DNA from: Siderastrea radians
Taxonomy: Eukaryota > Cnidaria > Anthozoa > Scleractinia > Rhizangiidae
DNA length: 64,000 nt
Direction of reading: 5' to 3'
NCBI GenBank assembly: GCA_964017195.1
Contig: OZ024888.1
Span: 14,435,701 to 14,499,700 of the forward strand
Below are positions 20,550-27,575 of this stretch, piece after piece. The position numbers and the translations under genes are program-made. How positions within the stretch are numbered: the first letter of the stretch is position 1; each line of letters begins with the position of its first letter. The notes under the pieces are model-generated. The model worked only from the letters and a program-made list of their open reading frames with translations, was not told where the DNA came from and ran no database searches.

Positions 20550-21593
20550 ATGTCGTTCTACGTGGCGTTACCGAGTCATGCCAACCGCCATGAATTTCCC
20601 AACAACCAAGCCAATGCGTTCAAGATTCGTTTACCTCAACCGTTGCGGTTACAAGGGGGTCCATGGCAAGTGGGGTTGAGTGCCATTTCCTTACCGGATA
20701 CGCACGTCAATTTGTACGAGTTGGTGCAAAAAGACAAGTACATCATGTCGTCGATCTGGCGGCAAACCTATCCCAAACCGGGCGGAAGTGATGGGGAAAT
20801 GATCACTCGCATGGGATACGCTCAAACCCTCATTAATGACATTCAACATTTGGATTGGGTGGTGGATGGGGTGAGTTTCATGAAAGCCGCCATTACTCAC
20901 TTGGAACAACGACGCAAGGAAACGGCGATTCAAGGAAGTCGGTTTACCAATGATCAGGGCAAACACACCTACGTCAAGTTTCGTTGGGAAGGCGACGATC
21001 TCATCATTGACAACACGAATGTCTGTCATTGTGGTGACAACACGCCAGGCATTGACATCAATACCAAATTAGCTGTCAAGATGGGATGGTTACGTAAAAT
21101 TAGCAGTGGATGGATCTTGGGACCGAACTTACAACAAGAATTCATGGGCGATCAAATCCCCGACATGAAAAAGAACAAGGATTGGAACGATTTGAAGAAC
21201 GAAAACCTCAATCCCGTCTTTTGGACCATTCGGACTGGGTTACTGGATTATTTACAATTGAGTATGAGTTGTGGTTGGCGTTTCACCAACTTGAATGTGG
21301 CGTTTCGTGCGGTGGTGGGCGATCCCTCGCGATCGTTGCACGTGTACTCGGACGTGGCAGGCAGCACGATGGTAGGCAATCGCGTGACCGATTTGTTGCG
21401 AGAAATCCAGTACAAGCGAGAAGGACGAGGCACCCTGTACTTTGAACCGTTACACATTCAATACCTACCGCTTCGCAATGAAGTGGTGGAAATCATTCAA
21501 ATTCAAGTGGCCGAAACGATTGGCAGCGGGGGAGACTTGGTCAAGTTTGGCCAAGGCCATACCATTGTCACGTTGCACTTCAAAAAGACATAA
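20550..21593 (+). CDS. Polinton SFYV-family protein, copy 3
   Basis: 347 residues from ATG 20550, 11 bp after copy 2 ends. The frame is open further upstream, but MSFYVALPSHANRHEF aligns exactly with the start of copy 1. Closely similar to copy 2 throughout, especially the last 100 residues, so the two arose by tandem duplication. All three copies are open while neighbouring core genes are broken. That may be chance, or these genes may have stayed intact for longer. Confidence 0.75.
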   Translation: MSFYVALPSHANRHEFPNNQANAFKIRLPQPLRLQGGPWQVGLSAISLPDTHVNLYELVQKDKYIMSSIWRQTYPKPGGSDGEMITRMGYAQTLINDIQHLDWVVDGVSFMKAAITHLEQRRKETAIQGSRFTNDQGKHTYVKFRWEGDDLIIDNTNVCHCGDNTPGIDINTKLAVKMGWLRKISSGWILGPNLQQEFMGDQIPDMKKNKDWNDLKNENLNPVFWTIRTGLLDYLQLSMSCGWRFTNLNVAFRAVVGDPSRSLHVYSDVAGSTMVGNRVTDLLREIQYKREGRGTLYFEPLHIQYLPLRNEVVEIIQIQVAETIGSGGDLVKFGQGHTIVTLHFKKT

Positions 21594-21628
21594 AAGGAAA
21601 AGGCGTGTGACTTGAAAACAACAACAAG

Positions 21629-21829
21629 ATGCCCAAGACAAGAGTGCGTCGAACGAGACGAAGAAGCAGAAGGCAGCGAGGCGGTCTCTTGCCACTCGCC
21701 GCCCTTGTGCCAGCTTTGATGGCTGTGGGGAAAGCCGCCGCGTTGGGTGCGGTGGGTGGTGCGGCGGGCTACGGTGGCAAAAAAGCCATGGAAGCGGCGA
21801 CTACTCGGAAGAAAAAGAAAGGCAGATGA
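21629..21829 (+). CDS. small basic protein with RGG site and hydrophobic segment
   Basis: 66 residues. Arg-rich N-terminus (RVRRTRRRSRRQRGG), then a hydrophobic Ala/Gly segment (residues 21-50: LLPLAALVPALMAVGKAAAL) and a Lys/Arg end. The design recalls adenovirus small core or membrane-lytic precursors, with QRGG (17-20) as a candidate cleavage point before the hydrophobic helix. The 57-residue protein at 26869 looks like a relative. Starts 35 bp after SFYV copy 3. Confidence 0.6.
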   Translation: MPKTRVRRTRRRSRRQRGGLLPLAALVPALMAVGKAAALGAVGGAAGYGGKKAMEAATTRKKKKGR

Positions 21830-21836
21830 GAGGGGG

Positions 21837-21844
21837 TATAAAAA
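21837..21844 (+). promoter_or_regulatory. TATA box of MRGG protein gene
   Basis: TATAAAAA, 61 bp before the ATG at 21898 and a few bases after the previous stop codon. Confidence 0.65.
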
Positions 21845-21897
21845 GAGAAAGGGGGTTACGTGAAGCATAGACATTGGTGAAGAGCAAAGAAGACACC

Positions 21898-22224
21898 ATG
21901 CGAGGGGGAAGTTTGACACGATTTCGTACGGACGAGTGGTATGATCAATATGGCAACGGGCTAATGAGGGAGGTCATGCGTGGCGGTTTCCAAGGCCTTA
22001 AAAGCACGCGAAATCCATTGAAACTGCCTAGTAATATCAAGAGAGGATTGGAAACGGGCTTCACACGAGGTATCAAACGCAAAGCCGAAGACGTCCTTAA
22101 AAAAGAAATTACCAAACAAGCCAAGAAAGCCTTGAGCCATAAGAACGTGAAACAAGCCGTGCGGGTAGCCAGTGCTTTGTTTCCCAAACAAACCAAACGT
22201 GCTCGTGATATTTTGGGAGTGTGA
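21898..22224 (+). CDS. MRGG-containing virion precursor-like protein
   Basis: 108 residues from ATG 21898. The protein starts MRGGSL and repeats EVMRGGFQ at residues 25-32. Both fit the (M/I/L)-x-G-G-x consensus of adenovirus protease sites. The rest is a basic, helical, Lys-rich tail (RGIKRKAEDVLKKEITKQAK). The layout (two sites, amphipathic N-terminal segment, basic tail) is reminiscent of adenovirus pVI, which is an inference; no direct sequence similarity is claimed. Confidence 0.6.
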   Translation: MRGGSLTRFRTDEWYDQYGNGLMREVMRGGFQGLKSTRNPLKLPSNIKRGLETGFTRGIKRKAEDVLKKEITKQAKKALSHKNVKQAVRVASALFPKQTKRARDILGV

Positions 22225-22226
22225 AC

Positions 22227-22463
22227 ATGGAACCCGTGCCTTCACGACCTCGTCGGATTCGTAGTGATCGGGGTTTGTCTCAATGGGGAGGTCTGTATCC
22301 TTTTTGGAAACTCATGCGACGACAACGTGGCGGCTGGTTGAGTCCCGAGGTGATGAGACTGCCCGGGTTTGATTTGAGACAACGCTTAGCACGACGACGA
22401 CGACGGTATAAAAACCCCTCACGACGACAGGGTGCCACTACTCGACGACGACGACGACGTTAA
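22227..22463 (+). CDS. Arg-rich protein with two xxGG sites
   Basis: 78 residues, starting 2 bp after the previous gene. It contains LSQWGGL (17-23) and RRQRGGW (31-37), then a tail dominated by Arg (RRRRRYK, RRRRRR at the end). Resembles a DNA-condensing core protein precursor. The capsid gene's TATA box lies inside its 3' end (22407). Confidence 0.6.
   Translation: MEPVPSRPRRIRSDRGLSQWGGLYPFWKLMRRQRGGWLSPEVMRLPGFDLRQRLARRRRRYKNPSRRQGATTRRRRRR
22407..22414 (+). promoter_or_regulatory. TATA box of major capsid gene
   Basis: TATAAAAA located within the preceding coding frame, 59 bp before the capsid ATG at 22466. Confidence 0.65.
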
Positions 22464-22465
22464 AC

Positions 22466-23866
22466 ATGCCTGACGTGAGTACGCAAACTGCCCCGGCTCA
22501 CGCGCGTTCCGAAGGGACCGTCAACCCCGCGTTACGGATTTTCAAGGTGCCAGACACCGACATTAGCATCAATGCCTATCGCATGGTCACCGTTCAACCC
22601 ACCACCACGGGTATCAATCCTATGGAATTCATCATTCCGGGGTTGGACGATTTTGTGGATTTGGGACGCAGTTACTTTACCATGGAATTGAGATTGCAAA
22701 AGAGTACAAACGATAACTTGGTGGCCAATGAAAAATTGTGGCCGGTCAACAATTTGGCCCATTCCATCATCAAACAAATTGACTTGCATTTGAATGGCAC
22801 GTTGATCAGTCCTCAATCCGACACCTATCATTACAAGGCCTACCTGGAAACCTTGCTGAATTATGACCGAGAAGATGGCAAGACCGTGTTAGGACCCCAA
22901 GGCTGGTTCAATCAAGTGGATTCCCCACCCCAATGGACGGGCAACAATACCAACAAGGCTACACCGCATGCAGACTGGACCAATCTCAGTGCCAATCACA
23001 AAGGGGCTTTAGCCGCCATGGTAGCTGAAGTGGCCAAGTATGCTGGAGGCGTCACCCACAGTCTGGTGTTTACCCCGCACCTGGAAGTGTTTCACACCGG
23101 CAAATTGTTGGTGCCAGGCATCGAAATCAAGATGAAATTTCATTTCAATGGCCCGAACCTGTTTTTGAATGGGGTGGGTCTCGCGGGCCGATTGATGGAA
23201 GGCGATGTGAAAGTACGGTTTCATGTCTGTCAACTGCGTTTGAATGACGCCATCTACCAGAGTTTGTCTGCCAAAAGACACAATGAAGAACAAATCGCCT
23301 CCTACCCGACCGTCTGCACTGAAATCCGGACCTTTAGCATGCAAGGCAACCTGACCCGTTTTGACATCCCCAACCTGTTTCAAAACAGAATACCGGACCG
23401 ATTGATTGTAGGGTTGCTAGACAGCCGCGCCTTCAATGGGGATGTGACCCGAGATCCTTTCTGCTTCCAGAAATTTGGTTTGACCTCCATTAAACAGATT
23501 GTCAAAAGAGAAGAATACCCTTATGAAACCCTGCACTTGGTGCACAACAATGGCACCCGAGATAACTTGGGGTACTTTCGTTTTCTGCAAGCCAGTGGTG
23601 CCTGGTGTTAAAAGAAAGGCAATATGGTGGAACTGCTCGATTGGGGCCAAGCTAAAAATTGTACCTTGTACATGTTTGACAATGTCGCCAATGGATGTGC
23701 AGACAGTCAAACCCTCAACCCCAAGCAAACCGGCGATTTACAACTCGTCTTGGAATTTGGAGCCGCCCTCGCTACCAATATAACCGTGCTCGTCTATGGG
23801 GAATTTGAGAACTTGCTGGAGATTGACAGCAACGGAGCCGTGTTGTACAACATTTACCAACACTGA
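22466..23866 (+). pseudogene. major capsid protein (hexon-type, F54H12.2-like), one in-frame stop
   Basis: 466 codons in one frame, broken by TAA at 23609-23611 (codon 382). The first part has the family pattern FIIPGLDDFVDLGRSYF, then VNNLAHSIIKQIDLHLNGT and YHYKAYLETLLNYDRE. These are the conserved N-terminal jelly-roll elements of Polinton/adintovirus capsids that are often annotated as F54H12.2-like in animal genomes. The part after the stop (VLVYGEFENLLEIDSNG) is the conserved C-terminus of the same family, so both pieces are one gene. As it stands the protein lacks its last 84 residues. Its TATA box sits 59 bp upstream, inside the preceding gene. Confidence 0.8.
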
Positions 23867-23886
23867 AAAAAGAAAGAAAAAAGAAG

Positions 23887-24426
23887 ATGGAACACGTGGC
23901 CTTGAATAATGTGCAGTTGGATTATTTAGCCCGAGACGACCCCCAATTGAAACCTGTGTTTTATGGGACGGTGGCCTGTGATCGTTTACCCAAGCGTCCT
24001 GTCAAGACCATGTCCCAAGGGTACATTGTGAATACGGACCCGCACGATCAACCTGGACAACATTGGTTGGCGGTGTGGACCGAGGGAAACGTGTGTGAAG
24101 TCCTGGACAGTTATGCCTTGCCCATGGACACGTACGTGCAAGCCGCCCCGTTACGAGATTGAATCGTGCAACATTGGAAGTATGTGGTGACCAATGGCAA
24201 GTCCCTCCAAGCCATTTCAAGCAAGAGTTGTGGTGATTACACCTTGTTGTACTTGAAAGCCAAAGCCCGTGGACGGACCTTGCAAGCGTTTTTAAATGAG
24301 TTTTCGGATCATGATTATGTAAGCAATGACCATCAAGCCGGTCAACGCCTTCAACAATTGATTGTAGGTCAAGAAGCCAGATGGTATCAACTTTGTTGTC
24401 ATCCGTATCATCAACGGAATGGTTAA
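23887..24426 (+). pseudogene. adenain-like cysteine protease, one in-frame stop
   Basis: 180 codons including a TGA at 24160-24162 (codon 92). The catalytic residues of the adenovirus protease family are recognisable: H59 in GQHWLAVW, D74 in VLDSYALP, and C115 in SKSCGDYTLLYLKAKARG. The stop separates the His/Asp half from the Cys half, so no active protease can be made from this copy. In relatives it matures the capsid by cutting (M/I/L)xGG-type sites, which fits the xRGG motifs in the neighbouring small proteins. It begins 20 bp after the capsid gene. An AATAAA follows the stop at 24426. Confidence 0.82.
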
Positions 24427-24454
24427 ATAAAAAATAGGTTGGAAAAACGGTGTC

Positions 24455-24541
24455 GGAGTCGTAGCTCAGTCGGTAGAGCCTTTGGATCCCCTAAAAACAG
24501 GTGTTGGGGGTTGTGCGTGGGTTCAAGTCCCACCGGCTCCA
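24455..24541 (+). tRNA. tRNA-like gene inside the virus
   Basis: The 87-nt sequence folds as a tRNA. It has a 7-bp acceptor stem (24455-24461 with 24534-24540), discriminator A at 24541, D arm GCTC/GAGC with AGTCGGTA loop, and T arm GTGGG-TTCAAGT-CCCAC. The Pol III A box TAGCTCAGTCGG and B box GGTTCAAGTCC match consensus, and a T run (24554-24563) follows as terminator. The anticodon arm is odd: TTTGG/CTAAA pairs around a 5-base loop, or a weak 7-base loop reading CCC. About 19-21 bases then precede the T arm, which could be a long variable arm or an intron. Identity is therefore unresolved. It lies in the gap between the protease and ATPase genes. Confidence 0.6.
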
Positions 24542-24553
24542 ATAAAAAGGTGC

Positions 24554-24563
24554 CTTTTTTTTT
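24554..24563 (+). terminator. Pol III T-run terminator
   Basis: Ten consecutive T residues 13 bases after the end of the tRNA-like gene, the usual Pol III stop signal and spacing. Confidence 0.55.
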
Positions 24564-24585
24564 TAAATGGGTAGTTGTCCTCATC

Positions 24586-25213
24586 ATGCAAACGGGGAAA
24601 CCGTTTCGTTTTCATACCCCCTCCTCTATCTTGGTGGTGGGGCCTTCGGGATGTGGCAAAACCGTGTTTACGGAAAAACTCTTGTTAGAGAACCCAGACT
24701 TGTTTGAAAGTCCCCCGACTCAAGTGCATTATTGTTATGGGGCCTGGCAAGATCGATTTCGAGGCATGCAAGATCAAGGGGTGGTGTTTCACGAAGGGAT
24801 TCCCGATCATGAGGCGTTGGTCCAATGGTTTCCTCAAGGACATGGGGTCCTCGTCTTGGATGATTAATGGATGAAGGGAGTCACCAAAACATTCGCATCA
24901 TCAAGGGGTGACGGTCCTATACTTGTGCCAAGACATGTTTCCCGTGGGGCGATATGCCAAAAGTATTTCCCGCAATGCTCATTACGTTGTGGCGTTCAAG
25001 AATCCCCGAGATCAATTAGGGGTACGCAACGTGATGCTGCAATCGTTTCCGACCACCTGGAAAGACACATTGGAGACGTTTCATCAGGCCACCACGCGCC
25101 CTTATGGCTATTTGATGTTAGATTTACACCCGGCCTCCTCTGATCAACAACGGTTGTTGAGTCACCTGTTAAAAGACGAAGCATGGACGCGCACCTATCA
25201 AAAACGTCTATAA
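24586..25213 (+). pseudogene. FtsK/HerA-type packaging ATPase, stop plus frameshift
   Basis: Start at ATG 24586 (MQTGKPFRFHTPSSILVVG); upstream in-frame codons cross the tRNA-like gene and are not used. Walker A is GPSGCGKT (residues 19-26) and Walker B is GVLVLDD just before a TAA at 24865-24867. The frame then also shifts near 24890. The conserved downstream part (VTVLYLCQDMFPVG, then ISRNAHYVVAFKNPRDQLGVRN) is read in another frame and ends at 25213. This is the A32/FtsK-like ATPase that pumps DNA into Polinton capsids. Two separate lesions make the gene a clear pseudogene. Confidence 0.85.
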
Positions 25214-25216
25214 AGG
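25209..25216 (+). promoter_or_regulatory. TATA box of glycine-rich gene
   Basis: TATAAAGG overlapping the ATPase stop codon, 47 bp before the ATG at 25256. Confidence 0.6.
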
Positions 25217-25255
25217 CACGACACCCCTTTGGAACAGGAAAAAGAGAGAGTTAGC

Positions 25256-26038
25256 ATGGCCGATGACCGTCAACCTCCGCACGCGTACGATACCGTGGCC
25301 CCCGCTGGGGTCGGGGCGACCACCAGCAATCAAATGTCCCCAAGGGCCTTCCAAGATCTGTTTTTGACAGGAGACCAAGGCCTTGTCGACGTCGCCATGG
25401 AGGAAATCCACCCCGATGCCCTCCATGAGTTTTTGGCAAATCTTCCCTCTCCCAGCACAGTCGCGGGCTGGCCCGATGTGGGGAATGCACCCCCTTTACA
25501 GACCTCTTCCCCCGCCGGGGTAGGAAGTCCAGGAAATCAATCCTTCCGTAGCATACAGACCACCCCGCCGTCTTCCCCGGACACTCCACCTAGTTGGGGA
25601 AGTGCAACCTTGATGCCTACTCCTCGAACAGCGAGAGGGGGTCGGACAGCCGCGGGTGCCGGGGGTGATGGTGGTGGTGGTGGTGGTGGACGTGGTGGTG
25701 GACGTGGTGGTAATGGTGGACGTGGTGGTGGACGTGGTGGTAATGGTGGACGTGGTGGTGGTGGTGGTGGTGCTGGTGGTGGTGGTGGTGGTGGTGCTGG
25801 TTGTGCTGGCGGTGGTGGTGGTGGCCGTCGTGGTGGGGGTGGTGGACGACGCGGACGACGACGACGCCTCACACCCCCTTCCCCTTTGACACCTGCCTCC
25901 AATCCAGCAAGCCTTCGAGGATCTTGGAGTGGGAGTCCCCACCACGTACCTTGCGTCAAGCGGATTTACAACGACGTTTACGCATGCTGTTACAAGATCA
26001 AGAACAATTGGCCCAAGGACGGGAAATTGCTAATGTGA
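25256..26038 (+). CDS. glycine-rich RGG-repeat protein
   Basis: 260 residues from ATG 25256. About 130 N-terminal residues are acidic to Ser/Pro-rich (AFQDLFLTGDQGLVDVAMEE). A Gly-rich region with many GGRGG and RGG units, coded by (GGT)n at about 25667-25835, follows, then Arg-rich GRRGRRRR. After about 25890 other frames look more gene-like: one reads IQQAFEDLGVGVPTTYL, then a second reads RQADLQRRLRMLLQDQEQ to a stop at 26098. The C-terminus has therefore probably been displaced by indels or repeat-length change. RGG boxes usually bind RNA, and a virion or scaffold role is also possible. Function unknown. Confidence 0.5.
   Translation: MADDRQPPHAYDTVAPAGVGATTSNQMSPRAFQDLFLTGDQGLVDVAMEEIHPDALHEFLANLPSPSTVAGWPDVGNAPPLQTSSPAGVGSPGNQSFRSIQTTPPSSPDTPPSWGSATLMPTPRTARGGRTAAGAGGDGGGGGGGRGGGRGGNGGRGGGRGGNGGRGGGGGGAGGGGGGGAGCAGGGGGGRRGGGGGRRGRRRRLTPPSPLTPASNPASLRGSWSGSPHHVPCVKRIYNDVYACCYKIKNNWPKDGKLLM
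25667..25860. repeat. (GGT)n trinucleotide tract
   Basis: Nearly continuous GGT/GGA/CGT triplets within the glycine-rich gene. The antisense frames give long Pro, Thr or Val runs, which are artefacts. Such tracts change length easily, which may explain the frame disagreement downstream. Confidence 0.85.
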
Positions 26039-26099
26039 CCAGTTATAAACAGGGAGGAGCCCCCAGCGTACAAACCTCTTCGTCCCGGGTTTCGCCGTG

Positions 26100-26786
26100 A
26101 TGAAAACCGTCGTGTCGTTATTGAATGGATCCCGACGTCCTGGCGTCCCCTTGCCACCAGAATTGTTACAACGTATGGATTCGTTGTATGCCTTTTACCA
26201 TCAACAATGGTGGTGTTATCGCAAAATGTTGAATCATTTCAAGTGTTACCATGCCTTGTTCAATGGCATGGCGTTACTCCTGATGGCCGCCGGCATGATT
26301 GCTGGCCCCCTGTTGGACAACAGCACGTTGGTGGCGTGTTTGGCCGCGGTAGGGACGGTGGTCAAAGGATGGACCGATTTTAAACAATACCGATTTAAAG
26401 TGACCATGAGTCGATTTGCGTTTACCACCTATGCCAAAGCCTTGACCGAATTGAAAACCCATGGGCGTGGTGTTCCCTTGGAGGACTTGGAAGGATTTTT
26501 GATCAAGATGCAAACGTTGGATGATACCATTGTGGATTTCACTCCTCCGTTACCCAAACGGTGCGTCCAAGAGTACCATCGTCATTTTGTCTACCAACCC
26601 GTGGATGCCCAATGCTATGTGGACGGATGTCCTCGTCCCTTGAGACCCAAAGGGTATTGGATAGATAAAAAGCCGCTCCCTCCCAGTCCCACACTCTTAG
26701 AACCATGGCCGTCCAACGAAGACGACGAAGAAAAAGAAGAAGAAGAAGAACACGACAACAAGGCAGTGGTTGGTGGTCCGATTTGA
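26100..26786 (+). CDS. two-TM SLATT-like membrane protein
   Basis: 228 residues. An amphipathic N-terminus (ELLQRMDSLYAFYHQQWWCYRK) precedes two adjacent hydrophobic segments, about residues 52-70 (LFNGMALLLMAAGMIAGPLL) and 76-90 (TLVACLAAVGTVVKG). A long helix (FKQYRFKVTMSRFAFTTYAKALTEL) follows, and the C-terminus ends with an acidic EDDEEKEEEEE tail. A short helix, 2TM hairpin and trailing helix is the layout of SLATT-type proteins, which in bacteria pair with SLOG-domain sensors; this virus also encodes a SLOG-like protein. The resemblance is structural and by eye. A conserved Polinton virion membrane protein is the main alternative. Intact. Confidence 0.55.
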   Translation: MKTVVSLLNGSRRPGVPLPPELLQRMDSLYAFYHQQWWCYRKMLNHFKCYHALFNGMALLLMAAGMIAGPLLDNSTLVACLAAVGTVVKGWTDFKQYRFKVTMSRFAFTTYAKALTELKTHGRGVPLEDLEGFLIKMQTLDDTIVDFTPPLPKRCVQEYHRHFVYQPVDAQCYVDGCPRPLRPKGYWIDKKPLPPSPTLLEPWPSNEDDEEKEEEEEHDNKAVVGGPI

Positions 26787-26881
26787 AACGCAATACCCGT
26801 CAAGGCTATAAAGAGACGCGAGACCTCATCAAACAAAACAAAGCCCTTCAACGTGTCTTGTCGCACTCATGGTATCCTTGA
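26705..26881 (+). CDS. tiny Arg-rich protein (58 aa) overlapping the 2TM gene
   Basis: ATG 26705 opens a 58-residue frame, +2 to the 2TM gene, reading MAVQRRRRRKRRRRRTRQQG, then GWWSDLKRNTRQGYKETRD and a helical end. It overlaps the 2TM gene by 82 bp and the next gene by 13 bp. The Arg-rich head followed by an amphipathic helix is typical of viral core peptides. Composition overlap with the acidic tail coded in the other frame (GAAGAA repeats) makes chance possible. The helical C-terminal half outside the overlap supports a real gene. Confidence 0.5.
   Translation: MAVQRRRRRKRRRRRTRQQGSGWWSDLKRNTRQGYKETRDLIKQNKALQRVLSHSWYP
26808..26815 (+). promoter_or_regulatory. TATA box of 26869 gene
   Basis: TATAAAGA, 61 bp before the ATG at 26869; it lies inside the 58-residue frame. 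Confidence 0.5.
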
Positions 26882-27042
26882 AGAGAAGACGACGACGACG
26901 ACGTCGTCAACGAGCCGGGTTTTTGAACTTGTTGGTCCCAGCCATGGCGGGATTGGGAAAAGCCGTGGCCTTGGAAACGGATAAACGTATAAAACGCACG
27001 ATCCAAAAAGCCAATCAACGGTATCGTCGCCGTCATCGGTAA
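26869..27042 (+). CDS. tiny basic protein (57 aa), relative of the 21629 product
   Basis: 57 residues from ATG 26869, too short for usual ORF cut-offs. A run of Arg followed by QRAGFLNLLVPAMAGLGKAV parallels QRGGLLPLAALVPALMAVGKA of the 66-residue protein at 21629. The two therefore look like paralogues with a basic head, a cleavage-like QR(A/G)G, a hydrophobic helix and a basic tail. A TATA box lies 61 bp upstream. Confidence 0.6.
   Translation: MVSLKRRRRRRRRQRAGFLNLLVPAMAGLGKAVALETDKRIKRTIQKANQRYRRRHR
26988..26995 (+). promoter_or_regulatory. TATA box of 27046 gene
   Basis: TATAAAAC, 58 bp before the ATG at 27046. Confidence 0.5.
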
Positions 27043-27045
27043 AAG

Positions 27046-27363
27046 ATGCAACGTCTTCGACGTCAATTACCGTTTTTACGGTCCATGTTACAAGAAGCCA
27101 ATGGTTCCAAACGTCAAGAGTTGTTACAACATGCCAATGCCGATCAAATCAATGCTGTGAGTGAACTGGTCTTGAACTTATTGAAAAACAAGATTCCCGT
27201 CACCCCACCCATCCTGGCCAAGCTTCGACCCTATAAAAAGGTGCTACGCGATTTGGGACGTCGTCGACATTCCGTGAAAAAGCGTCGTGCGTGGTTAGTC
27301 CAACAAAAAGGACGCGGCTTATTTCAAGGACTCCATCAGGCGTTATGTCAATGTGTTCGTTAA
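27046..27363 (+). CDS. conserved Polinton small basic protein (LLKNKIPV type)
   Basis: 105 residues. Helical N-terminus with QELLQHANADQINAVSELVL, then NLLKNKIPVTPPILAKLRPY and KKVLRDLGRRRHSVKKRR, and an end with VQQKGRGLFQGL. The order (A..QI.A..E...N+L...IP+....KL..Y+..LR.L..+..S.K.++..+.QKG) is one I recognise from small ORFs that recur in cnidarian and other Polintons/adintoviruses. Function is unknown; the charge suggests DNA binding. The QKGRGL end may be another protease site. Confidence 0.65.
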   Translation: MQRLRRQLPFLRSMLQEANGSKRQELLQHANADQINAVSELVLNLLKNKIPVTPPILAKLRPYKKVLRDLGRRRHSVKKRRAWLVQQKGRGLFQGLHQALCQCVR

Positions 27364-27575
27364 CGCTCCCTACCTGGATGCGTCTGTTACAAGACGCCAA
27401 TCGGGCCACCGACCAGTGGAAAGACGAGTGTTCTTATTGGAAGGATAAATATCACCTGTTGTATCGAGAGTACCAACATATCTTAAAGTCCCGTCTTTGT
27501 GAGAGCTGTCGTGAGATAGACGACGGGGAACTTTGCTCCGATTGTAGTCAACCCCCATGGATGAGGTGTACATGA
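27345..27575 (+). CDS. small protein with C-terminal CxxC zinc ribbon
   Basis: 76 residues from ATG 27345, overlapping the previous gene by 19 bp and the next by 19 bp. A helical, aromatic-rich stretch (QWKDECSYWKDKYHLLYREY) precedes CESC...CSDC, a possible four-cysteine zinc ribbon. The tight overlaps on both sides suggest translation from a shared transcript. Family not recognised. Confidence 0.5.
   Translation: MSMCSLTLPTWMRLLQDANRATDQWKDECSYWKDKYHLLYREYQHILKSRLCESCREIDDGELCSDCSQPPWMRCT

Noticed and set aside
18361..24867. Suppressor-tRNA hypothesis: that the virus tRNA reads the four in-frame stops
   Set aside because: No stop-reading anticodon (TTA, CTA or TCA in the T33-preceded position) can be placed in its loop, the stops are of two kinds, and the ATPase also has a frameshift that a tRNA cannot fix.
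25496..25959. Long Pro-, Thr- or Val-rich frames on both strands over the (GGT)n tract
   Set aside because: They are mechanical translations of the triplet repeat in the other frames; only the glycine frame has a start, a TATA box and sensible flanks.
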